Part shown: positions 23,358 through 35,944 of the stretch, in pieces
How positions within the stretch are numbered: the stretch's first letter is position 1
How the letters are laid out: every line of letters begins with the position of its first letter
From: Strongyloides papillosus
Taxonomy: Eukaryota; Nematoda; Chromadorea; Rhabditida; Strongyloididae
Length of the DNA stretch: 64,000 nt
NCBI GenBank assembly: GCA_005656395.1
Contig: SRSI01000073.1
Span: 248,001-312,000, forward strand
Direction: 5' to 3'
The notes under the pieces: model-generated
What the model was told of the DNA's origin: nothing
The model's input: the letters and a program-made list of their open reading frames with translations, nothing else
Database searches by the model: none
Translations under genes and position numbers: made by a program

Positions 23358-23882
23358 TTATCTTCCTCTATAATTAAATCCTGATGACATACCTCCTGTT
23401 AATTAATAAATAAAAATATTGGTAAAAGCTATCAACTTACCAAGTCGACTCAATCCTCTTTGACTACTTGAAATGAGATGATCTGGTAAGAAGAAAGGAT
23501 CGTAATCAGCAATTAATTCAACATAAGTAGGATTTTTGTATTGAGTGCCTAATTTATCGACAAATTGTTTCTAAAAATATATTTTTTTATAAATTTAAAA
23601 ATAAACACTTACAATTGTCGTTTGATTAACCTCTTTGAGATCCTCATTTACTTGACCAAGTATTGTTTTAGGATCATTCTCGTAGCCGGTAATACCAAAT
23701 TGGACTGAAAATTGAGTTAATGCATCTAACATTGGCATAAATATTTTTTTAAAAACATTGTCTTCTGGAGTCATTAAAATTTCACATGGTTTTTTATCGC
23801 CTAAGTAACAGTTATATTTAAGATATCCATAAGACAAAGTTGCAATAGAAAAAAGGATGGTGAAAATACAAAAGAAGTTCAT
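23358..23882 (-). CDS. Secreted protein of an unrecognised family, paralog C
   Basis: Exons 23882-23613, 23570-23441 and 23395-23358 join to 145 aa, the shortest of the three. Signal peptide at residues 1-19 (ending TLSYG), then the conserved domain: NCYLGDKKPCEILMTPEDN, FKKIFMPMLDA, VQFGITGYE and EVNQTTI. Exon 2 aligns with paralog A (KQFVDKLGTQYKNPT against EKVVTELGLIYENPT). The tail is short and Gly/Arg-containing (GMSSGFNYRGR), without A's hydrophobic helix or B's Ser/Thr-rich stalk. Both introns sit at the same positions and phases as in A. Probably secreted and soluble. Function unknown. Confidence 0.75.
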
Positions 23883-24249
23883 GATTTTTTAACTGTTGTC
23901 AATCAAATCATAGATTAAATACTCTTTATCAAATCATTTTACTTGATAAAAAGATAAATAATTATTCATTTGAACAAATATTATTCTAATGCAACAATTA
24001 TTTTATTGAATTAATGTTCAAATCTTGATAAAATTAGCAAATAATAAATTTTTTATTTTTAACCTGAAAGAATACAATAATTTAATGCAAATTAAAATGA
24101 AAAACTATTAATTAATTATATATAAAACCGCTAAAAATTATTAATTAAATGTTAAAGTGAATTATAAAATAATTAATAAATTAAGATATAATAATTTATA
24201 ATTGTACCAAACAATATGTAGATATTTTACATCTGTAATTTTAAAATTA
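23883..24249. other. Intergenic region
   Basis: AT-rich upstream region of paralog C; nothing else seen. Confidence 0.3.
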
Positions 24250-24414
24250 TCACTTAAAGCGTTTATGGCCAAAGTAAAGTTCTCTTATTAAAATCGCTTC
24301 TTCCAAACAACATTCATTGATTGCTATTAAGGCAGCATCACAGATATATATGATTTCTTCATTATCGTTAATTTTGTAAAATTCCTTAGTTCTATTAAAA
24401 ACAAATGTTTTGTT
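24250..24414 (-). pseudogene. Short orphan coding-like fragment
   Basis: About 54 codons on the minus strand ending at 24250, with a balanced amino-acid composition (NDNEEIIYICDAALIAINEC, then CLEEAILIRELYFGHKRFK). This is unlike the Lys/Asn/Ile/Phe noise typical of the intergenic DNA. No start or partner exon was found. It could be the remnant of a gene or of a transposon ORF. Confidence 0.25.
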
Positions 24415-25179
24415 TTTTTATTAAGCAAACAATCATGAAAAAGTTATATTCAAATGCCATTGAATCACCTGAACAACTATTTGCTTTAATATTTCAAATA
24501 TTTGTTGTCCTAAAAAATTATGTAATTCCATCGTTATCTTTTATATTTCTTTTCCATAATATGCTTGGGTGAAAATATGTAGTAATTTTAGAAATCAAAC
24601 ATATTATATGTTGATAGTATCTCATTAAAGAATCTAATCAATAGATTTATTTGCACCCATGTCACTTGATTTAAGAAAAAAAATTACAAGAAGAAACTAC
24701 GTCTAACAGAGATTTTGAATTCGTTTTCTTGAGTCCAAAATTTAATAGGCTGAACTTGAAACTTCAGAAGAAAATCTTATTGATAAGCGTATTATGTAGT
24801 GTTGGTTTAAAAGATTTTTAAGTAAAAATACAAATCTTGAGATGAATAACGTTGTATAATTCAACTTATATAGAAGGCAATCAATTAGTGAGTAAAGAAG
24901 AATAAGAATAAGCAAACTTATGGATAAGTTAATGGGATTGGATTATAAATAAAAGAAAAATAAGAGAATTAATTAAATAATTTATATTATCATTTTTTTA
25001 GATATTGTATAATATTCTTTTTGTAATTGTTACTTATTTTAGAGTACTATACAACAAAAAAAATTTTCTAGTGGTAACAATTGAGAACATTTTACTGTAT
25101 CACAGTTCAAGAACTACAAAATCCTTGGATGTTAATACTATTTCAATTGTATAAAGATCATTAATGATTAAAAAATGAA

Positions 25180-25345
25180 TATTTTCCGTGTGACGGTGCA
25201 GAGACTAAATGTATTATCTATAGAATTCTACTTCAGCCTCCTTAATCACCCAGACGCATACCAACAAAATAATTTTGTTCAAGAGTATGGATCATTATTT
25301 GAAAATAAAACTTTGACAAATTTAAAAAAAAATTAGAATCTTACT
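25180..25345 (+). mobile_element. Possible Tc1-like transposase relic
   Basis: In mixed plus-strand frames, CDGAETK, then LQPP, stop, SPRRIPT and RVW lie in the order and spacing of the Tc1 block (DGAxxH...LPWPxxSPDLNPIENLW). Several stops and frame changes are present. The match is weak. Confidence 0.35.
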
Positions 25346-25510
25346 CATGGAATTTTTTAATTCTTGAGAACATATTTCTTTTAAATATGTCAACATTTTT
25401 TTGTCATGTTGGTAACAATATGATGATTCTGATTGTTAATTTTTCTTAGTCTACAAATTATATTTATTTTACAAAAAATTTAATTTATAACAAAATTCAA
25501 TAAATATTAG

Positions 25511-26621
25511 TTAAGCAATTGGATATGTAGGAACTTCTGCTATACCACATTGATTAACACCTCTTTTAATTTTGAAATATCCATTCTCTCCCCATGATGT
25601 TCCCCATGAATTTTTAACAATCCAATAGTCACCAAAAACTGGATCTGTTCCATAACCAATTATTAGTACAGCATGGTCAAGATTATTTGTGCATAAAGGA
25701 TCGTCATAAATACCGCTTTTATAATTTTGAAATGATGTTAATGATGAATCCATTGCAACAGCCACAGGTCCTATTGTTCCAACAACTCTTTTTAATCTTT
25801 CTTCATTTTTTCCTAAATTTATCCATTTTTTTATACCACCAATGATCATATTTCTACTTAATTTGCATCTATTATCTTTACCTTCATAAGGATAATTTTT
25901 AGTTGTTGTTAAACCTCTTCTTCTTGCATATCTATATGCTGTTGTCATCCACCCACCGTTACATGCATTACCTGGAGTACAATCGGCAACTTGTTGCACA
26001 GAAAAACTATATAACTTTCCCGTTTTTTTCGCAAAGGCACTTTCTATAGCACCAATAGCTGCAAATATCCAACATGCTCCGCAATTACCTTGATTTTGAA
26101 TTGACGAAACTCTATTATGTTCTCTCCAATCAATTGATGATGGTATTGAAATATTACTTCTTAATAATCTTACATCTTCATTTTGATTTACTTGAAAATT
26201 CTTCTTATCAAATATAAGTCCCCTTCTGTAGCGATACATAGAAGGTGTAAGATCGGTAATTTCATTTACCATCATTTTAAAACCTGTTTTACCTTTATTG
26301 AATAATTCATTGTGTTTATTAATTATATTTTTTGTATTGAAAAATTCCATTTGATGCATAATTTCTTCACTATCATTTTGATAGTATTTTTTAAAGTTTT
26401 TCTTATACTTTTTCCATTCATTATTAATCCTCTTATAATCAGTATTATTTAAATATTTTTCAAATAGTTTTTGTTTTCTAAAAATTATAATTTATTTATA
26501 AATTAATGGCTTACAAATTATTTTTTCCTGTATCATGTAAAAAGTAATTTTCAGGAAAGAAATATCTACTATAAACTAATTTAATTAATAACAATATTAA
26601 ATAGTTGCTAATATAACTCAT
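25511..26621 (-). CDS. Cathepsin L-like cysteine protease (papain family C1A)
   Basis: Secreted or lysosomal endopeptidase with propeptide. Exons 26621-26515 and 26477-25511 give 357 aa. Residues 1-18 are a hydrophobic leader (MSYISNYLILLLIKLVYS). The I29-type prodomain covers about 55-120 (NNEWKKYKKNFKKYY, then NEITDLTP). The mature enzyme starts near SIPSSIDWRE. The catalytic triad is visible: Cys171 in GNCGACW, His304 in LDHAVLIIGYG and Asn325 in VKNSWG; the oxyanion Gln is in QNQG. CNGGW and the usual disulfide cysteines are present. It is intact, and its neighbour at 26854-27958 is a catalytically altered paralog in the same orientation. Such proteases act in digestion and moulting in nematodes; the specific role here is unknown. 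Confidence 0.93.
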
Positions 26622-26853
26622 TTTTTTGAGTTTTTGCAATTGAAAAAAATGTGAATTTTATATATTCTTTTTCAAAACGAAGAAAATATATTTTTTAAAC
26701 GCGTAATTTTCACAAAAATTGCTTTAAAGAAGATAATTGTTATTAAGCTTAATTTATTCTTCTATTAAAGTTTATTATATATTAGTAGTATATGTATGAC
26801 TAAGTGATTATAATAAATATATTTTCAATTTATACAATAAATAAAACATTTTA

Positions 26854-27958
26854 TTACGCAATAGGTGCTGCCACTGCTAAAGTGATTCCACATCTATTTA
26901 AACCTCTTCTTATCTTGAAAAAGCCACCTTCTCCCCATGTGCTACCATATGAATTTTTTGCAATCCAATAATCTCCATAAATGTCATCTTTACCATAACC
27001 AATTATTAGAACAACATGATTTAATGTTTCACTACAAGAAGGATCATCGTAAATACCATAAGAGTATGTTTGAAATGTTTGTAATGATGCATCTATTCCA
27101 ACAACAACCGGTCCTATTGTTCCAACATAAAATTTTAGATAGTCTTCATCATTTGTTTGTAAATGAATCCATCTTGATATCTTACCAATGACCGTCTTAT
27201 CTGAAACTTCGCAATCATCATCTTCATCATATGTATATGGGTATTCAGTTTCATTTATCATTCCATAGTACTTTGAATATTCAAATGCTTTTGTTACCCA
27301 TCCTCCGTTACAAGAATCTCCTTCTGTACAATCAGCAACAGCTTGCGCTGAAAAACTAAAAAGACTTCCAGTTTTACCTTTCCATGCCGCTTCTATAGCA
27401 GCGTTTGCTGCAAAAATCCATCCACTTCCACATAGACCTTGATTTTTAATATCTGAAACTGCTCCATAATGACGCCAATCAATTTCATTTGGAATATCTA
27501 CATGTCTTATATTATGGTTAAAATTTTTTCCATAACTATGTTTTGGTACTTTGAAACTTTTACCTATCATTTTTTGATAATCGGCTTGTGTATAATCAGT
27601 AAAATGATTTATATTTAAATAATATGATTCATTTCCGATGATAGAAGCCTTATTATGACTATTGATAAGTAAAATTTTATCGAAAAATGCTTCCATGTGT
27701 ATATTTTCATCACTTTGATCACTATAAATTTTCTTAAAGTTTATTTTAAAGTCATTCCATAATTGACTTTTATTCTTATTATCATTAACAAAATATTCAG
27801 TTGATTGAAATCTACAAAACATAAGAAGTACTTTGATTGAATAATTAAACAAACTTTTTTGAATGTAATATATTATTATCACCATAAGTTGTGTTGAATG
27901 ATGATAGAAGAACAAAAACAATTCTTAAAAAAAATGAAACAATTATAAAAGATTTCAT
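26854..27958 (-). CDS. Cathepsin L-like pseudoprotease (catalytic Cys replaced by Gly)
   Basis: Exons 27958-27855 and 27811-26854 give 353 aa. The start at 27958 supplies a signal peptide (MKSFIIVSFFLRIVFVLLSS); the donor is a less usual GTTTGT but keeps the frame. Prodomain and mature fold match the neighbouring paralog: EIDWRHYG, DCTEGDSCNGGW, His300 in LNHVVLIIGYG and Asn321 in AKNSYGSTWG. At the active site, however, the sequence is CGSGW: residue 165, where the nucleophilic Cys should be, is Gly (codon GGA at 27423-27421). The reading frame is otherwise intact, which argues for a retained pseudoenzyme rather than a decaying gene. It should not be an active cysteine protease. Possible roles are an inhibitor, a decoy or a binding protein. 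Confidence 0.9.
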
Positions 27959-28798
27959 TTTGATAGAATAGAGTTATTAACTGATAAAAATATAATCTTC
28001 TACATTTTATACCCAAAATTTTCTTTCAAAAAATGGAACAAATATTTATACGATAAAGAGACAAATATTTTTCTTGAATAATTTTCTTTTTTATATTCTT
28101 ATGTAAAATTGAATAATTTATAAATTTTTCTATGTTTTAAAGCTATATTTAGCAACGATGTAAATAAATTGTTTATTTGTTTATTGAAAACATCTGCTTA
28201 AGCTTGTTTGAAAGAAAAATAATAATTTTTTTACCATGAAGTATTTTATAATTATACTTTTGAAAGCTAATTTACGTATTTTAGTTAAAGAATAATAACT
28301 TTCACATCTTTTTTATCAATAAAATATATTAGCATTATTATGAAAAATAAATTCCATTAATTTCTTTTCAATAAGTTAATCACTGATAAGTACTACTTTA
28401 AAGCGGTTATCATTATGAATATGCCGTTTATAGTTTTTATAATTACACTAAAGTTATAGGTGATATTGCCTATATTAAGAAGTACTTTGTATTATATAAA
28501 ATTATTAGAAAAATGAATGTCTACAATACGATAGTGATAAGAGAAAAAAAAACATTAAAGCACATGGACAATGGAATACCATTATAATTGTAATAGGACC
28601 AAAAATGTTATCAAAATAAAAATAACATTATAGAAAATTTTTTGATCAAATTCCATGTTTCATGCGTGTCTTTCTGTCAATCAAAGTTAGCAGTCATTTT
28701 TAATCTTAGAAATGGTATAGATAAGAAAACGGAAATGAAAAACGAAAGTATAATACAATTGCTTTATTAAAAATAATGATATCAGAAAGTATGTACAA
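27959..28798. other. Intergenic region
   Basis: AT-rich; includes the upstream region of the pseudoprotease and the 3' flank of the transporter gene. No feature recognised. Confidence 0.35.
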
Positions 28799-30464
28799 TT
28801 ATGAATAAAAAGATAACTCTGGACTTGAACAATATTTTTGTGTATCACCGTATATTGAGATATTTTGATAATGTCCACAACAATTTGTGTATCCTGAACT
28901 TGTTGAGGTTGTGGATGATTTTTCAAATACTGAAACGTAACAAGGTTTAGAAAAGTGTGTTGAAGTTAATTCACGAATAGATGAATATGTTGCTGCTGCA
29001 CCACCAAGAAGACCTATTATAAATATAACAACGCATAATATTAGTGTTACTTTAGGACAATATTTAAGAAGCTCCTTAAATGTTACTGATCTACCAATAT
29101 CTTTACCATTTTCTTCTATTAACTTTTGCCTAGCTGATAACATCATATAAAATGTTACGGGAAGTAAGACAGAAGTTGTTGTAATTGTTGTACCACCAAT
29201 AAGATCAAGAAGTGGTCCAAAATTTGGAACACTCTCTGCTACAAATACTACTAAAACCATTATTGATGTACGTACTATAATACGTTTCGGACCAAATTTT
29301 TGTGGAACATTAAATAATTCTTCAATTTCCTGATTTAATGGATTAAAAACAATTGTTAATGTCAGTATACAATGAATAGTAATACAAATATTTACGGCTT
29401 GCTGAATCCATGTTGTTTGTAGAGATTGGATAATTGAATCTCTTAATGAATCACCGTATGTTAAATAACCCATTATTCCAGCAGGAAGGTAGAGTGCAAA
29501 AATACCACTAAAAGCAAATATTGAAGCCCTGGTAAAGTGAGATGGCTGCTTCATGTCATGTTGAATTGTAGGTAAAGATGAATGTCCTCCATAAGCAAAT
29601 AAAAATGTACCTAAGCCAACGAAATAATTTGTAATTACAAATTCAGGCATTTGTTTTTCTTTATGACAATAATCATAATCAACTATTGATCCCCAAACAA
29701 TTAATATAACAGCAATGGATGTTGTGATCATAGCACAAACTACTGCCCACCAGAAATCTTGAGGAGATTTTAAAAATGTTATAGGAAGTAAGAAGAGAGC
29801 AACAATAAGAATTAACAGACAGAAAGAAACATGAAAATCGAAAAATGCATCGAGTAAACTAGATAAATTCTTTGCTACTAATAATAGATAAACTACTGCG
29901 ATACCGAATTGTGTTACATCAATACAAACAGAAATAGCCGTTTTCATAATTGGACCACAAGCTCTATAAGCCATCTCCGAATATGGTTTCCGACAATGAC
30001 TTTCATATTCTGGCCAATTACGAAGTAAAATTTGCCAACACCTTCCAAGACATATGGAAGTGTAACATGTAACTGCTGCAAGAATAATAATACATATGAG
30101 GCCAAAATAAAAGCCTGTCTGAATCATGGCTGTAGGTAATGCTACAAGGCCTTAAATATTACAAAAAAGTATAAATATTAATAAATACTTTAAAATAAAG
30201 ATTTACCTCCGCCAGCCATATCACCAATAATGAATAATCCTGTTACGAACCAATGAAGGCCTCTAAATCTTATGAATTCACCATCAATCCACTCTCCATC
30301 AGACGTATGTTCTACCTCACCATGTGATAGATGAATATTCTTGACATTATCAAAAGACACAGTTCTAATCTTTTTATTATTTGAACTGCTATAATTAATA
30401 ATAAAAAAATATAAATATTTATATTAATAACTTACATTGATTCACGATACCCCGAATTGTCCAT
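28799..30464 (-). CDS. Amino-acid/auxin permease-family transporter (Aa_trans)
   Basis: Exons 30464-30436, 30388-30207 and 30150-28799 join in frame to 520 aa. The N-terminus is cytosolic and hydrophilic (about 50 residues). The first helix begins at HWFVTGLFIIGDMAGGGLVALPTAM, the characteristic Aa_trans opening created by the exon 2/3 join. About ten more hydrophobic segments follow. Other family landmarks are FAYGGHSSLPTIQHDM (central conserved His-containing motif), GYLTYGDSL and FNPLNQEIEE. The tail has several cysteines (CYVSVF, TNCCGHY). It probably moves neutral amino acids across the plasma or lysosomal membrane, as in the SLC32/36/38-like group, but the substrate cannot be read from sequence. 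The gene appears intact. Confidence 0.92.
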
Positions 30465-33400
30465 AATCACTTATGTATATTATCCAAATATCACGAAATA
30501 AAGAAAATCGTTATTTATACGATAAATTATTATCATAATCTTTCTGATAAGGCCAAAAGGCGTAACAATATTTGGTTATTATATAAATAAATTAGAGCGT
30601 TGATCACAAATCTAAAAAATATAAACTTAACCACAAATTTTGTGAGTATTGTAAATTCATTTTAATGCACAGGAAGAATACAATTACTTTTAGCATTAAG
30701 ATAATTATCTTAATAAGAATTTATCAGTTACCTGATAACATTTTTTACTTAAAATTTCGAGTGTCATAGATTAATAACAGGAAAGAAGAAAAGCATGGTT
30801 CTATGGGTAGTCAATTTTTTTAATTGTTATTCGCACATATGTACTTAAATAGGCATTACTTAGAATTAAATGTACTCACTTTAAAATTTTATTATCAATT
30901 ATATGGTTCATGATATTAAAATTAAATATTTATTTATTTTTTTAATAATAAACCAAAAGAAATTGTTTAACAAAATTATATGATAATGATAAATAAATTT
31001 TATACTACGCAAAGATGTGTAATCAAGAGTATAAATAGTGATTATTAATTATTGCTTTATCGTAAAAAGACGATAAAACAACTTTTATTCACTAAACATA
31101 AAAAAATACAATATTTTTGTTAATTATAACATTTAATTTGAAAAACCATTTTAAGTTTAAATTGTAATAGCAAAAAGTAATTAATTTAAAAAAATAATTA
31201 TTACAGTTACTAAAAACTATAAAACTGTTTGTTTTTTTAATTATTTAAAAATATATTTTATGGCTTTATTTTTGAAATGTTAATCATTCAGATGACATAA
31301 AACAATGATTATTGTTCGTAAAAATATTTTTACCATAATATATTCAAAAATAAGCCATGATAATATTAACCTTCATATTGTTGTGGAATAATTATATTTT
31401 TAATGCTATGGAATTCTGAATAAATATTGTCTGATGCTTTAAAGAGATGTTTTCAAAGTTAAAGTAATGACATCTGGTACTCTTATTTACCAAATATTTA
31501 TTTTAAGATATTTCTTACCACATTTAAAAGCACTGTTTTACTCAATGATTTTTAGCCTTTTAAAGTATGAAAAACTTTTTGATTGCTAATTTTTCTTATA
31601 ACCATTAAAATATCTTCCAAAAAATCGAATTTATTTGAGAAGATATAATTTATTGGGATAATAAAATCTTAGGAAATATATTAATTTTAATAACATAAGA
31701 CATTAAAAAAGATATGTTTTCTTTTCTTAAGCTATCAACTGCATGAAACATTTGTCTTGGTAAACAAAATTTGGATATTTTATACCATACATTCAAATAA
31801 GTATGCTACTAAAAAGTGCACTAATATTTTTATTTTAGATTGAAATACTTTTCTTATTATATTAAAAGTGCAAAAAATAAATCATTTGTAAATAAGATTT
31901 AATCGTTTCCTGTCATTTTTGAAACTATATTTTGTATTTTTCTGAGAATAAGAAGTAGTTTATCTTTATTTATTAATATTCATCAATGGTTTTTTGTCAC
32001 TTGACTATCTTAGTGATACTAAAACAATTTTTAAATAAAAAACAAAATAGTTTTTATAATTTTAATTTTCTTAAGAATAAAGTATTAATGGAAATAAAGA
32101 TAAAAATATTTAGTTTATATTAAATAACTTTTAATAAAAGTTTCAAAACAATAATTAGAAGTTATGAATAAGTAGATAAAGCATTATACGATTTTTTCTA
32201 AACTATATTGATCTTTGAATCCTAAATATGAAAGCTGTTAAAGAATAGTCTTGGAAACTTTCGGATATTATATAAAATTATGTTTAAAATTGTGTCTTTC
32301 CAGAAGATTTTAAGAAAGTGCTAGAATACTTATAATTGTTTTTATAATGTTCATTTTTGTTATATTTTTTTAACTCATTATAATGTGCTTAAGATAGTTT
32401 TTTAACTGGTATTCTAATATATTCAATATTTCTACAATTAAATAAGATGGTTAATTGAAATATTGTTCGACCTTTAAGTGTAATTTAGTTTGTATATAAA
32501 AAGAAAAATTTTTTATGGAAATTACTATTACTTTTTCAGACATTTTACCAATACTTTTGTACCTGAGGCTTATTTATTAATGTTTGAAGTTTAGCTATTG
32601 TTTGATAGATTATAAATAAAGATTATAATTTCGACAATGTCATAACTCAATTAAAAATATTTAACACATTTTAAATTTTTATATTATAATCGAAATTTTA
32701 ATTTTCCTTTTTATTTGTAATTGTTTTGCATACGAGAGTAGACTATTATTTATTTTTATTATTTTGTAATAGTTTTATGAGTTACAACAATATTATGAAT
32801 ACTAAACAAGTTTATATAATTAATTTTTATTTGATATAAATAAAAGTTTATCTTTAAATTATACATTTAATAAGCTTAAATTTTAAAATAAAAATTAATA
32901 TATTAATACTCTTATAAACAAAAATTATTAAAATATACAGTTCTGTGTATGTTAATTATTTGAAATATTACAAAAAAATTGATATAATATAATAGCAAAA
33001 ATAGAGGTAAGCTTCTTTTTAAAATATTATAATGAAAATAAAATTATTTAATTATTTTTGCGATTATGTTAAATAACTTGATATGAAATAATAAAATTTC
33101 ATTGATAGGGTAAAAATAAAATTGTAAATTGTTTTTTAATGACTTAAAATATTATTTCATTTATCAAACTTAATTTTTATTAAAGAAATTGTTATTTGAA
33201 ATAATTGGATGAAGTAGCAAATATATGAAGTTGTTGTTTTAGGTTATCGAATAGTGGAAACAAATTTGTAGAGTTAAAGAATTTTTACTTTCTAATGGTT
33301 TAATTCCATTCGTAACAACATGTAAACTAAATTTTACAGCAAAATAAAATTAGCCTTTTTAACGACTTTAGAAGACTAACAGTAACCCTATATAGTTTAT

Positions 33401-33527
33401 CCAATTTTTTCATCACAATGAAATTAAAATATAATTTTTTATCTCCTTAACATTTAATAATTAATATATCTATAAAAATGATTAATTAAAATGAAAATAG
33501 AATAATATTTATTGCCATACAGAGTTT
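30465..33527. other. Large AT-rich intergenic region
   Basis: About 3 kb without a recognisable gene. The one structure noted is the inverted repeat at 31260-31357. The first few hundred bases presumably hold the transporter promoter. Confidence 0.4.
31260..31357. repeat. Short hairpin-forming inverted repeat
   Basis: ATGGCTTTATTTTTGAA (31260-31276) is complemented by TTCAAAAATAAGCCAT (31342-31357) with one base missing. The loop is about 65 bp. It is MITE-like in form, but a single copy does not establish a family. Confidence 0.45.
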
Positions 33528-34105
33528 TTAATTTTCATTTGAATCGACATCGACAATTTTAGGTAGTGTCATTGATAAGAAATCAAACATTGGGAAAATT
33601 TGTTTTAACTCTTCTTTGGCATTATCAGATAGTTTTCCGTACGCAGGCAGGAAACTTGATGCAAAAACTTTCAATTCTTCAATCTTATTGACCTTTTCTT
33701 TAAGTGTATTGAAATTATTCAATTTTCCTCCTAATTCTTTGATAAAATTTTTTGACTCTTCTGAAAGAACATTATATTTATGCATTATCCCATCGATTAA
33801 TTTTTCCATTTTTACAGCTAATTCTGGTGACTTTTCTTTTATTGCTTCAATAAGTTCATTTTGACTTCCAAATTGATGTTTCATCGAAGCCATGTCTGTA
33901 AGAATTTTTATATCCTCTGGTGACATATCTTTAGCAAATTGTAGTATTTCTTCAGGTAAAATTCCTGTAAATTATTTTTATTTAGTAGGATTGTATTTAA
34001 AAAATTACCAGCTACAATCTCGCCATCTGTATTAGTTATTATTGCTTTCCCTGATATAGTGACGAATAAAACAAGTAAAAGAATATATTTTTTTATTGAA
34101 ATCAT
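33528..34105 (-). CDS. Fatty-acid and retinol-binding (FAR)-like protein 1
   Basis: Exons 34105-34009 and 33964-33528 give 177 aa, the usual FAR length. Residues 1-19 are a signal peptide (MISIKKYILLLVLFVTISG). The mature protein is predicted nearly all-helical. The exon join produces ILPEEILQFAKDMSPEDIKIL, matching the FAR opening (LPEEVK...LTPED). EAIKEKSPELAVKMEKL and LSEESKNFIKELG follow the family pattern, as does the end (AYGKLSDNAKEELKQIFP). FAR proteins are nematode-specific secreted carriers of fatty acids and retinol. This is the first of three on the same strand. It is the most canonical of them. Confidence 0.88.
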
Positions 34106-34720
34106 ACTAATCAGCTGCTAAAATTTTAATGATAAAATTTTAAAGAAAAAATATTTAAAATATTATGATGTTGTTAAATTTAAAACAACTATGATCAAGG
34201 TAAGTATTTAAGACGATGTTTTATATTGTTTTGTTATGAAATTTAATGAGAAACAGTGTATGAATAATAAATGCATCCATGTAGTAATGTGTTTAATTTT
34301 AAAACATAATTATTTTTAACATTTCTTAGTTGTATGACATTTATTACGTAAGGTCATTTATAATAGTTTCAACTTTAACAACGAAGAAAAAATATTTGAT
34401 TCGAAAAGGAATGATCTAGAATAACAAAACACAGTGTGATAAAATAGAAAGTGAAACGAAAATAAGCATTTAACCGTTTTCTCATTAGTTTCACTATCAA
34501 ATATATAAAAATGTTCTGTTACTCATGTATTTACTTTTGAATAAGGAACTACTTTTTGTATTTAAAAACAATATATTTTTTAATTTTCTATAATTATGAT
34601 AAAGATTAATATAATGATACCTTTCATTCAGTTGAATGGTTCGACTAACTTTTATCCTAAGTTAGATAATAAATATCAATTAAATCTGTCATTATTAATA
34701 ACAAATTAAGCAGTAATATT
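34106..34720. other. Spacer between FAR-like genes 1 and 2
   Basis: AT-rich; no separate feature found. Confidence 0.35.
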
Positions 34721-35303
34721 TCATTTGTTTACTTTCTTAGGAAACATTTTAACAACATCCAGTGTGCTGTGTTTTTTTGCAATAACATCCAATGCAGGAA
34801 AGTCTTTCTTCAACTCTTCCTTTCCTTGTTGTGAAAGTTCATTATATTTTCGTACAAAATATTTTATAAATTCATTAATCTTTTCTACATTTAATGAATC
34901 ATTTTTGTTTGGTATGAGCAAACCAGCTTCATATTTTATATGGTTTAGAAAAGATTTTGTTTCATTTGATAATTTGTTAATTTTCTCATTAAGTGTTTTA
35001 TAGAATTTATCTATTTTAATACCGAAAGATGGAAATCTTTCATAAATCAATTTTACGGCATCATCATCACTACCATTATGTGTTTTAACAATTTCGTATA
35101 AAATTACACGTTCTCGATCGTTTAATTCATCATAAAATTCTCTAACATAAGCCGGCAAGTATCCTATAAAAATTATACATTTTAAAATATTAAAAAAACA
35201 TACGTCTATGATAATCAGAGATTCTATCATAAGTAATAATATTTCCTTTAGCTTTATAAAATGTTGCATAAATCACAATAAAAATAATATATTGGAATCT
35301 CAT
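34721..35303 (-). CDS. FAR-like protein 2
   Basis: Exons 35303-35204 and 35163-34721 give 180 aa. The start at 35303 gives a signal peptide (MRFQYIIFIVIYATFYKAKG). The intron sits at phase 1, as in FAR-like 1, immediately before the LPAYVREFYDELNDRERVIL segment that opens the FAR domain. It retains the family's helical repeats (AVKLIYERFPSFGIKI, KINKLSNETKSFLNHI) and the C-terminal YNELSQQGKEELKKDFPALD. Likely a secreted lipid-binding protein. It is clearly divergent from FAR-like 1, so the tandem duplication is old. Confidence 0.85.
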
Positions 35304-35923
35304 TTTTTATTATTTTAATGAAAGAATTTTATAAAAATATATAAAAATGAAAATTAAAGTTATTTTATATATTATTTTTTTGATACTTATTTGATATTTA
35401 ACTTAAACTTGAATTTTTTTGAAAAATAACTCAACATGCTTTCAAATTTAATAGACCTTTATAATTATAGCAGCAATTTTTTAATTTGTCAAAAAGATCA
35501 AGAAGGCTCAAAAGTTTCTCATACTGTCAATTATATGCTGTACATATATTTTGATACTTTCAAAACTAAAAATATTAAATTAATTATAAGCAATAAGTAA
35601 TTAATCAAAGCAATTTTAACTTGTGTAAAATAATATTTTTTTTGGGATTCATATTACTAATAATAATTATTTAATCTTTGTTCAACTAAATAAAATACCA
35701 TGCATTTGATAAATTATGATGTTTTATTTATACGTTTATAATTAATAAAAGAAGTATACTAATTTTAAAGACGGAAATAGTTTCAACTTTGATATGATTA
35801 ATAAAAGTTTAAATAAGTATATACCAAAATAAAATTAAACGTTAAACAAGATTCTATAAATGATTAATTTAGTAATCAAGGTAGTAGTATTTTTGTTTGA
35901 TTTGTTTTTAAAACTTTTAGAAG
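35304..35923. other. Intergenic region
   Basis: AT-rich; nothing recognised. Confidence 0.35.
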
Positions 35924-35944
35924 TTTTTAAAGACTTTTATATCT
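35924..35944. repeat. Isolated 21-bp copy of the inverted-repeat core
   Basis: TTTTTAAAGACTTTTATATC followed by T is identical to part of the left arm of the element at 36721-37796. It lies about 830 bp outside that element, directly before the GC-richer block. Confidence 0.6.

Noticed and set aside
26937..27191. 84-codon plus-strand frame in the pseudoprotease
   Set aside because: Antisense shadow; no features of its own.
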